A stretch of 14,169 bases of DNA from Clostridium_AM sp964554365. Lineage in GTDB: Bacteria; Bacillota; Clostridia; Clostridiales; Clostridiaceae. The position numbers were made by a program, and so were the translations under genes. Each line of letters opens with the position of its first letter. The first letter of the stretch is position 1. The stretch is from positions 1-14,169 of the forward strand of contig CAZKOJ010000122.1 of assembly GCA_964554365.1 (NCBI GenBank), in the 5' to 3' direction. Below are positions 1-7,337 of this stretch, in pieces. Below the pieces are notes generated by a model. It ran no database searches. It was given only the letters and a program-made list of their open reading frames with translations, and was not told the origin of the DNA.

Positions 1-385
1 AATATCAACCCTGTTTCAGATTCACGACGACCATGGATTTAGCTGGCACAATTCCAGCCTGTATCAGCTTATGCGCCACCCCGACTGGCATGCCTCAGTA
101 TCCGTATTTCGAGAGGAAGTATGCAGGCTGCCCGTGGAGTTGAGCGGAGAGAGCCGGGATGAGGCCGAGCAGTTTGTGGACCGGGAGTTATGGTGTCACA
201 TAAAAAACTTCCTGACATGGCAGTTTTTCTTTAAATACCCTGAAGAAAACAAGGGTATTCGCAAGCTGCTTGAGAAGTTTCACCAGGTGTTGCTGCCGTT
301 ACGCTCACTTATGCGGACTAAGAGTAATCACATGGTGTCGACTGGACTCTCCTTTGACGCACTGTTGAAGCACGGTGGGACAACT
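1..385 (+). other. Compositionally foreign segment joined in frame to polA
   Basis: GC content is about 50% here and falls sharply to about 30% after roughly position 385. One forward frame (starting at base 2) is open throughout, while the other five contain stops, so this is probably real coding DNA from some other genome. Codons such as CTG, CCG and GCC are common here and rare afterwards. I do not recognise the peptide: it is rich in Trp, His and Phe and has no obvious motif or membrane segment. The junction with clostridial polA lies between about 366 and 400. A chimeric join at a contig end is the simplest explanation; a real insertion or gene fusion cannot be excluded. Confidence 0.75.
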
Positions 386-1921
386 GAGGAAGTTGTAGAT
401 GCTTTAAATGTGATTAAGAATATATTTGAAAATAAAGAAATAGAAAAAGTAAGTCATGATGTAAAAATACCTCATACTATACTTCATAAAATGGGTGTGG
501 ATTTTGTTGGAGTAAAATTCGATACAAAAATAGCGGCTTATTTAATTGATTCTTCTAGAGGAGAATATGAATTAAAATCTATTGTACAGGATTATCTTAA
601 AATAATATTAACAGGGAAAACAGAAGATTTTGCAGTTAAAGAAGTATCTCTTCTAAAAGAGGTATTTGAAAATCTACAACATCAAATAAAAGATTTAGAT
701 ATGGAAGAACTTTTATATAAGATAGAACAGCCTGTTACAGACGTGCTAGCTTCTATGGAATATGAAGGCTTTAAAGTAGATAAAGCAAAAATAGAGGAAC
801 TTGGTGAAAAGTTTAAAATAGAAATAGATAAGGTTCAGAAGGAAATATATGCTTTGTCAGAGGAAGAGTTTAATATTAACTCCCCGAAACAGCTTGCAAA
901 GATACTTTTTGAAAAGCTTGATTTACCTGTGATTAAGAAAACAAAAACAGGATATTCAACTAATGCAGAAGTTTTGGAACAACTTTTGGATAAACATCCA
1001 ATTATAGAAAAAATAACTTATTACAGACAACTTACGAAACTATTTTCTACATATATTGAAGGATTAAAAGCTGTAATTGATGAAGATGGAAAAATACATT
1101 CTAGCTTTAATCAAGCAGTTACTACTACTGGAAGACTATCAAGTACAGAACCCAATCTTCAAAATATACCTATAAAATATGAAATGGGTAGAGAAATAAG
1201 AAAAGTATTTATACCTAATAAAGAAGAATGTATGATACTTTCAGCAGACTATTCTCAAATAGAACTTAGAGTACTCGCACATATAGCAGATGACGAAAAT
1301 TTAATAGATGCTTTTTTAAATCATGCTGATATTCACACTAAAACTGCATCAGAGGTATTTAAAGTTCCTATAGAAGAAATTACATCTACTCAAAGAAGCA
1401 ATGCTAAGGCTGTAAATTTTGGCATAGTTTACGGTATAGGGGATTTTAGCTTAGCTAAAGATTTGAAAATATCTAGAAAAGAAGCTAAAAACTATATAGA
1501 CACTTATTTTGAAAGATATCCAGGTGTAAAAAGGTATATGGAAAGTGTTATAAAACAGGCAGAGGATAAGCTATATGTAAATACTATAATGAATAGAAGA
1601 AGACTTATACCTGAAATAAAAAACTCAAAAAAGATGATAAAAGCTTTTGGAGAGAGATTGGCTATGAATACACCTATTCAAGGAAGTGCTGCAGATATTA
1701 TAAAAATGGCTATGGTGAATGTGTATAATGAGCTAAAAATCAGAAATTTAAAAAGTAAAGTAATACTTCAAGTTCATGATGAACTTATTTTGAATGTATA
1801 TAGAGATGAAGTAGAAGAAGTTAAAGAATTGGTTAAAGATAAAATGGAGAATGTTATTAAGCTTAGAGTACCTTTAGAAGTAGATATAAATATGGGCTCT
1901 AGCTGGTATGAGGCCAAGTAA
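2..1921 (+). CDS. polA: DNA polymerase I, 5'-truncated and fused to foreign N-terminal sequence
   Basis: Family A DNA polymerase, the replication and repair enzyme. The frame is open from the left edge; its first ATG is at 71 (616 aa), and residue numbers here count from that ATG. From about residue 105 the protein is a typical clostridial PolI: a degenerate 3'-5' exonuclease-like region (FDTKIAAYLID), then the polymerase domain with motif A DYSQIELR (Asp393), the O-helix RSNAKAVNFGIVYG (Lys446) and motif C QVHDE (His569-Glu571). All polymerase catalytic residues are present. Clostridial PolI is usually about 870-880 aa, so the 5'-3' exonuclease domain and part of the middle are missing. In their place is about 128 codons of unrelated sequence at about 50% GC, against about 30% for the rest. 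Identity as polA is certain; the true 5' end of this gene is not in the window. Confidence 0.9.
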   Translation: MSTLFQIHDDHGFSWHNSSLYQLMRHPDWHASVSVFREEVCRLPVELSGESRDEAEQFVDRELWCHIKNFLTWQFFFKYPEENKGIRKLLEKFHQVLLPLRSLMRTKSNHMVSTGLSFDALLKHGGTTEEVVDALNVIKNIFENKEIEKVSHDVKIPHTILHKMGVDFVGVKFDTKIAAYLIDSSRGEYELKSIVQDYLKIILTGKTEDFAVKEVSLLKEVFENLQHQIKDLDMEELLYKIEQPVTDVLASMEYEGFKVDKAKIEELGEKFKIEIDKVQKEIYALSEEEFNINSPKQLAKILFEKLDLPVIKKTKTGYSTNAEVLEQLLDKHPIIEKITYYRQLTKLFSTYIEGLKAVIDEDGKIHSSFNQAVTTTGRLSSTEPNLQNIPIKYEMGREIRKVFIPNKEECMILSADYSQIELRVLAHIADDENLIDAFLNHADIHTKTASEVFKVPIEEITSTQRSNAKAVNFGIVYGIGDFSLAKDLKISRKEAKNYIDTYFERYPGVKRYMESVIKQAEDKLYVNTIMNRRRLIPEIKNSKKMIKAFGERLAMNTPIQGSAADIIKMAMVNVYNELKIRNLKSKVILQVHDELILNVYRDEVEEVKELVKDKMENVIKLRVPLEVDINMGSSWYEAK

Positions 1922-1931
1922 GTTCAATATG

Positions 1932-1962
1932 AGGAATTAGAAATTATAGATTTTTAATTCCT
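1932..1962 (+). other. Hairpin in the polA-coaE gap
   Basis: AGGAATTAGAAAT (1932-1944) pairs with ATTTTTAATTCCT (1950-1962): 13 pairs including one G-U, with a 5-nt loop. No T-run follows directly (the next bases are ATTTCCTCG), so it is a poor intrinsic terminator and more likely a processing or stability element between polA and coaE. Confidence 0.4.
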
Positions 1963-2000
1963 ATTTCCTCGAATTGAATTGGGAAATTGGGAGGTGTTTT

Positions 2001-2606
2001 ATGCTTAAAGTAGGGCTTACGGGTGGAATTGGGAGCGGTAAAAGTAGTGTTTCCAATATACTTAAAAAAAAGGGTTTTAATATTATAGATTCTGATATTA
2101 TAGCAAGAGAAGTACTAAGTATGTATCCAGAAATAATTTGCCAAGTAAAGGAAAATTTCGGATCAAAATTTTTAAATGAAAATAATGAATTAAAAAGAAG
2201 AGAATTTGGAGATTTTATATTTGCTTTTTGTGAAGAAAGAAAAAAATATGAAAATATAATTGTTCCATTTATTATAAAAGAGATATTTAATAGGATAAAA
2301 GCTTTAGAAAATCAGGGAGAAGAGATTTGTGTATTAGATGCACCTACATTAATAGAGAATAACCTTCATAATTATATGGATGTAAATATTCTAGTTTGGG
2401 TAAATTATGATACTCAAATTGAAAGAGTTAAGCTTAGAGATAAACTAACGGATAAACAATCAGTGTACAGAATAAATTCTCAAATGTCTTTAGACGAAAA
2501 GAGGAAGCTTGTAAACTATATTATAGATAATTCAAATACTTTAAAACATACGGAAAAACAATTAGATAAAGTTTTAGAAGAAATCTGTAGAAATTTTAAG
2601 GGGTGA
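2001..2606 (+). CDS. coaE: Dephospho-CoA kinase
   Basis: Catalyses ATP-dependent phosphorylation of the 3'-OH of dephospho-CoA, the last step of coenzyme A synthesis, in the cytosol. The P-loop GGIGSGKS is at residues 8-15 and is followed by DSDIIAREV, matching the family's DxDxxxR substrate-binding motif. The 201-aa length is normal for CoaE. The open frame extends upstream to an ATG at 1974, but the ATG at 2001 is chosen because GGGAGGTG (1988-1995) sits at proper Shine-Dalgarno distance and the P-loop then falls at the usual N-terminal position. The gene lies 79 bp after polA and 13 bp before the transglycosylase, so the three are probably co-transcribed. Acetogens depend heavily on CoA, but this gene is universal and says little about lifestyle. 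Confidence 0.95.
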   Translation: MLKVGLTGGIGSGKSSVSNILKKKGFNIIDSDIIAREVLSMYPEIICQVKENFGSKFLNENNELKRREFGDFIFAFCEERKKYENIIVPFIIKEIFNRIKALENQGEEICVLDAPTLIENNLHNYMDVNILVWVNYDTQIERVKLRDKLTDKQSVYRINSQMSLDEKRKLVNYIIDNSNTLKHTEKQLDKVLEEICRNFKG

Positions 2607-2619
2607 AACATAAATTAAA

Positions 2620-3195
2620 GTGAAAAGAATTAAGAAGATAATAACATTAATAATGTTGTTAATATTATTAATGAATGCAAAAAACATAATAAAGCACTTT
2701 TTTCCATTAAAGTATTCAGAAAATATAATTAAATATTCCTATAAGTATGAATTGGATCCTTATTTAGTAGCAGCAGTTATAAAAACAGAAAGTAATTTCA
2801 ATAAAGAGGCAAAATCTAACAAAAATGCTTATGGGCTTATGCAAATAACGCCAGATACAGCAGAGTGGGCAGCTGAAAAAATGAGTATAAAAAATTTTAA
2901 TACATCAATGCTAAAAGATGCTGAGTTTAATATAAATATGGGATGCTGGTATTTAGATAACTTAAAGGAAGAATTTGATAACAATATAGAATTAGTATTA
3001 GCAGCATATAATGGGGGAAGAGGGAATGTTCAAAAATGGCTTAAAAATGAAGAGCATTCCGTTGATGGAAAAAAATTGAATTATATACCATTTAAAGAAA
3101 CGGACAAGTATGTAAAAAAAGTGAAAGTTAACTATAATATTTATAAGTATTTATACAGTAATGATAAAAAATTAAATATTAATGATAATAAATAA
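2620..3195 (+). CDS. Membrane-anchored lytic transglycosylase (SLT / GH23 family)
   Basis: Cleaves the MurNAc-GlcNAc bond of peptidoglycan to give 1,6-anhydro ends; acts on the outer face of the membrane. Residues 5-20 are a hydrophobic segment after a basic start (MKRIKK), fitting an uncleaved signal anchor. The soluble-lysozyme-like domain covers about residues 32-175, with the catalytic Glu57 in AVIKTESNF, followed by AYGLMQITPDTA and later LAAYNGGRGNVQKW, the classic SLT signatures. The start is a GTG at 2620, with AAGGGGTGA about 12 nt upstream overlapping the coaE stop; no better in-frame ATG precedes the membrane segment. The 191-aa size suits the small clostridial SLT proteins found beside coaE. 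Family assignment is secure, the physiological role (growth, division or sporulation) is not. Confidence 0.9.
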   Translation: MKRIKKIITLIMLLILLMNAKNIIKHFFPLKYSENIIKYSYKYELDPYLVAAVIKTESNFNKEAKSNKNAYGLMQITPDTAEWAAEKMSIKNFNTSMLKDAEFNINMGCWYLDNLKEEFDNNIELVLAAYNGGRGNVQKWLKNEEHSVDGKKLNYIPFKETDKYVKKVKVNYNIYKYLYSNDKKLNINDNK

Positions 3196-3289
3196 ATTTT
3201 TATGTTTAAAGAATTAGAATCTTTCGACAATTAACGTAAAAGCATAGCAGATATGGCAAAAGTGTCTTCCACTGTTTTTAAAATTCATC
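3196..3289. other. Intergenic stretch, no gene seen
   Basis: Between the transglycosylase stop and the tRNA promoter I see no credible ORF, no T-run terminator and no strong inverted repeat. How the polA-coaE-slt transcript ends is therefore not evident from the sequence. Confidence 0.5.
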
Positions 3290-3318
3290 TTGATGTTCAG
3301 TTAAATTCGTGTTATACT
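3290..3318 (+). promoter_or_regulatory. Sigma-A promoter of the tRNA-Leu / 6S RNA locus
   Basis: TTGATG (3290-3295) and TATACT (3313-3318) are separated by exactly 17 bp, close to the housekeeping consensus. Predicted start is near 3325, about 60 nt before the mature tRNA. Confidence 0.7.
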
Positions 3319-3327
3319 TTCTGTATA

Positions 3328-3362
3328 AAATTTAACATGGATTTGTGATAAATGTTAAATTT
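3328..3362 (+). repeat. Inverted repeat in the tRNA leader
   Basis: AAATTTAACAT (3328-3338) and ATGTTAAATTT (3352-3362) are a perfect 11-bp inverted repeat with a 13-nt loop, just downstream of the predicted start. It could fold in the precursor tRNA leader (RNase processing signal) or act as a DNA operator. Confidence 0.5.
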
Positions 3363-3387
3363 AATATGTATTTAAATAAAAAAATAA

Positions 3388-3469
3388 GCAGGAGTGGCGG
3401 AATGGCAGACGCGCACGTTTGAGGGGCGTGTGGGAGACCGTACGGGTTCAAGTCCCGTCTTCTGCACCA
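3388..3469 (+). tRNA. tRNA-Leu, anticodon GAG
   Basis: Decodes CUC/CUU leucine codons. The acceptor stem GCAGGAG pairs with CTTCTGC (one G-T), followed by discriminator A and an encoded CCA (3467-3469). The D-arm region contains TGGCGGAATGGCAGACGC, the anticodon stem is CACGT/GCGTG with a 7-nt loop TTGAGGG (anticodon 3421-3423), and the T-arm has GGTTCAAGTCC. A short variable arm follows the anticodon stem, consistent with the Leu (class II) type. An overlapping open frame from 3394 is spurious because it runs through the tRNA and the downstream RNA. Confidence 0.95.
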
Positions 3470-3482
3470 TATATACTTGTAT

Positions 3483-3672
3483 AATTTCTGAAATATTCGA
3501 GAGGCTCTATATTTTGAACCTACATTACAGCAACGGGAGTTTTAAATTTAGATGTGTATATGTACCTTTTTGTGAGACCTTTATGGCGTTGAAGGCGATA
3601 GAGATATCTGTGCGAACACCCACCTATCGAAAGATAGGTGTCAAAATTAGGGCGGCGGTATTTTGGATTTTA
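3483..3672 (+). ncRNA. ssrS: 6S RNA (RNA polymerase regulator)
   Basis: 6S RNA binds the sigma-70/sigma-A RNA polymerase holoenzyme by mimicking an open promoter and represses transcription in slow growth. The ends form a terminal stem: 3487-3497 (TTCTGAAATAT plus T) pairs over 11 bp with 3657-3667. The flanks TTCGAGAGGCT on the 5' side and GGGCGGCGGTA on the 3' side resemble the corresponding conserved parts of known 6S RNAs (E. coli has GGCGGCAUCUCGG at that place). Inside is an 8-bp hairpin CACCTATC-GAAA-GATAGGTG (3621-3640). The size of about 190 nt is typical. The exact ends are approximate. The assignment rests on recalled similarity and folding by eye, not on a covariance search. Confidence 0.75.
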
Positions 3673-3703
3673 ATTAATTAAATATAGCAAGTGCGCTATT
3701 TGA

Positions 3704-3730
3704 AGAGAGGTAGAAACACCTCTCTTTTTT
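3704..3730 (+). terminator. Intrinsic terminator after 6S RNA
   Basis: AGAGAGGT (3704-3711) pairs perfectly with ACCTCTCT (3718-3725), loop AGAAAC, followed by TTTTT (3726-3730). It ends the tRNA-Leu/6S transcription unit. Confidence 0.9.
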
Positions 3731-3799
3731 GTTTGGTTAATTATGTGGATATACTGTTAAAAAATATGATATTGATAACATAATTAAAGTAGTATACGT

Positions 3800-3827
3800 T
3801 TGACATAAGGTTAATCTATTGTATAAA
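3800..3827 (+). promoter_or_regulatory. Candidate distal sigma-A promoter for fdhA
   Basis: TTGACA (3800-3805) and TATAAA (3822-3827) with a 16-bp spacer. The -35 is a perfect consensus. It would give an fdhA leader of about 520 nt, or drive a separate small RNA. Confidence 0.5.
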
Positions 3828-4108
3828 CCTTAATTTATAATTTTGAAGGTACATTTCCACGTGATTGTCAGTAGTTAACAAATGAAATATAATGTTGAAA
3901 AATATAGAAAAAAGTACGAATATTCAAAACATTGATAAAAATATAACGAAAATTTGAGCTAAAATATTATTTTATTGAAATTATTACAATAAAATATTTT
4001 CTAATAATAATTTAATATAATTTGAAATAGTTAAAAATACTGTGTATTATCGAGAAAAAATGAGTTTTTTTACATGAATTCAGTAATGAGTGCTTAAACA
4101 AAGTTAAC

Positions 4109-4137
4109 TTGACATTAATTTCAGAATATTTTAATAT
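4109..4137 (+). promoter_or_regulatory. Candidate proximal sigma-A promoter for fdhA
   Basis: TTGACA (4109-4114) and TAATAT (4132-4137), spacer exactly 17 bp; predicted start near 4144, about 210 nt before the fdhA ATG. The -35 overlaps the perfect palindrome AAGTTAACTT (4101-4110), a position suited to repressor binding. The background is very AT-rich, so chance matches are possible. Confidence 0.55.
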
Positions 4138-4353
4138 ATAAATAGAGATATTACATAACTTTACAGTAAGTATAATTTAAAAAAAAATTGGTTATATATG
4201 TATTTTTAAGAAATTATATGAAATTATGAAAAAACAAAAAATAAAAAATTAACTTGAATTAGTTTTATAAGGTACTTGGACTCCTTTAAAGCTTAATTTA
4301 AGTAATACAACAAGTTAGCTAGGGGTTAAATAGGTAAATTAGGGAGGAAAAAA

Positions 4354-6504
<2,151 letters not shown>

Positions 6505-6507
6505 AGT

Positions 6508-6618
6508 AAGACCTATTTTTAAATTGAACTTCGATGCCTATTGGTATTGGAGCAAGCATCCATAACAAAATAAGAGATTTTGTTTGTATGCTTAAAAGGA
6601 TTTAAAGATAGGTCTTTT
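6508..6618 (+). promoter_or_regulatory. Branched RNA structure / possible terminator after fdhA
   Basis: AAGACCTATTTTTAAAT (6508-6524) pairs over 17 bp (one U-G) with ATTTAAAGATAGGTCTT (6600-6616). Inside is a second nested stem: AAGCAT (6554-6559) with ATGCTT (6588-6593), and ACAAAAT (6565-6571) with ATTTTGT (6577-6583). GATGC (6533-6537) can instead pair with GCATC (6556-6560), competing with the AAGCAT stem. The closing stem ends in CTTTT. It could be an unusual terminator, an attenuator or a ligand-sensing leader. Confidence 0.5.
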
Positions 6619-6685
6619 GAAAAAAAATATGGAATATACATTTAGTGAGGAAAAACAATTTCGATAAGTTCATGGGGGAGAAAGA

Positions 6686-6709
6686 ATGAATATATGTTCC
6701 AATCCTTAA
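6686..6709 (+). CDS. Possible 7-residue leader peptide
   Basis: GGGGGAG (6674-6680) lies 5 nt before an ATG that opens MNICSNP and a TAA stop. The Shine-Dalgarno is as good as those of the real genes here, but the peptide has no recognisable function. It could be a leader peptide or the remnant of a lost gene start. Confidence 0.2.
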   Translation: MNICSNP

Positions 6710-6711
6710 AG

Positions 6712-6727
6712 TGTAATATAGATTACA
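6712..6727. promoter_or_regulatory. CRP/FNR-type palindrome upstream of hytC
   Basis: TGTAATATAGATTACA is a perfect palindrome of TGTAAT and ATTACA around 4 bp, equivalent to TGTAA-N6-TTACA, the spacing used by CRP/FNR-family regulators. It lies 121 bp before the hytC start. Which regulator, if any, binds is unknown; an RNA hairpin is an alternative reading. Confidence 0.4.
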
Positions 6728-6848
6728 TTTAATTTAAATTAGGGCTTTGATCTAATGGAAGGGACTTAATGAAAAGGTTTTAGGGGGTAAATAGGATAAT
6801 TTATTATTCTATTTATATATAAATCTTTAGGTAAGAGGGTGAAATTAA

Positions 6849-7337
6849 ATGGATACGGCACAAAAACAGAATGTTAAAACGGACCTAAGTGGAAAAGACG
6901 TAATAGTAAAATATGCTAAAGAACAGAGATTTACTCTGGCAATTTTACAGGACATACAAAGAAACTATAAGTATATTCCTAGAGAAGCTTTGGAAAACTT
7001 AGCTGAATATTTAGAAACGCCAGTAAGTAGATTATATGGAATGGCTACTTTTTACAAGGCTTTAAGTTTAACACCAAAGGGAGAAAATATTATAACAGTA
7101 TGTGATGGGACAGCCTGTCATGTATCTGGTTCTATGGTAGTGTTAGATGAACTTGAAAAAGCATTAGGTATTAGACCTGGAGGGACTACAGAAGATTTTA
7201 AGTTTTCAATTAATACAGTTAACTGTATAGGATGTTGTGCGATTGCTCCTGTTATGATGATTAACGAAAAATACTATGGAAATTTGACACCTAAGATGGT
7301 AAAAGAAATTCTTGATGAGTATAGGGGTGAAAAATAA
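6849..7337 (+). CDS. hytC: Electron-bifurcating hydrogenase subunit HytC, NuoE-like [2Fe-2S] protein
   Basis: Small thioredoxin-fold [2Fe-2S] subunit, homologous to NuoE of complex I and HydC/HndA of bifurcating hydrogenases; it works with the flavin subunit HytB. The 162-aa protein has an N-terminal helical part (about residues 15-75, with YIPREALENLAEYL and SRLYGMATFY) and a C-terminal domain with cluster ligands Cys85, Cys90, Cys126 and Cys130 (CX4C and CX3C), including VNCIGCCAIAPVMMIN. The start ATG follows GAGGGTG at 8-nt distance. Its stop overlaps the hytB ATG by 1 nt, implying translational coupling. Named by match of gene order to hytCBDE1AE2 of C. autoethanogenum; the domain family is certain. 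Confidence 0.9.
   Translation: MDTAQKQNVKTDLSGKDVIVKYAKEQRFTLAILQDIQRNYKYIPREALENLAEYLETPVSRLYGMATFYKALSLTPKGENIITVCDGTACHVSGSMVVLDELEKALGIRPGGTTEDFKFSINTVNCIGCCAIAPVMMINEKYYGNLTPKMVKEILDEYRGEK

Larger units (their letters stand above)
3731..4353. other. AT-rich gene-free region upstream of fdhA
   Basis: About 620 bp at well under 25% GC with no credible ORF. It holds two forward sigma-A-like promoters (3800-3827 and 4109-4137), an AT-rich hairpin (about 3961-4000), a TTAACAA half-site at 3875-3881 and a perfect palindrome AAGTTAACTT at 4101-4110. The last 90 bp before fdhA have somewhat higher GC (ACTTGGACTCC near 4274). No riboswitch class was recognised. Confidence 0.6.
6505..6848. other. 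fdhA-hytC intergenic region with several signals
   Basis: 344 bp holding, in order: a branched RNA element (6508-6618), a 7-codon mini-ORF with a strong Shine-Dalgarno (6686-6709), a CRP/FNR-like palindrome (6712-6727), a 4-codon mini-ORF with a Shine-Dalgarno (6769-6783), a 20-bp sequence nearly repeated upstream of fdhA (6782-6801), and the hytC ribosome binding site GAGGGTG (6835-6841). No good sigma-A promoter is evident, so whether hytC is read from fdhA or from its own promoter cannot be settled here. Confidence 0.6.

Noticed and set aside
3394..3681. 95-codon open frame over the tRNA/6S region
   Set aside because: It starts inside tRNA-Leu and runs through the 6S RNA; no ribosome site and no protein-like composition.
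3865..3881. Rex operator-like sequence TTGTCAGTAGTTAACAA
   Set aside because: Only the right half-site is good and the total length is 17 instead of 18 bp; kept only as a half-site remark.
4276..4292. Possible sigma-54 promoter TTGGACTCCTTTAAAGC before fdhA
   Set aside because: The GG and GC pairs are 11 bp apart instead of the required 10, and the flanking bases do not match TGGCAC/TTGC.
6545..6561. Possible sigma-54 promoter in the fdhA-hytC gap (TTGGTATTGGAGCAAGC region)
   Set aside because: Spacing again is 11 bp and the bases lie within the stems of the branched RNA element.
6508..6616. MITE or small mobile element with terminal inverted repeats
   Set aside because: The flanks show no target-site duplication and no second copy is present; an RNA structure is the simpler reading.
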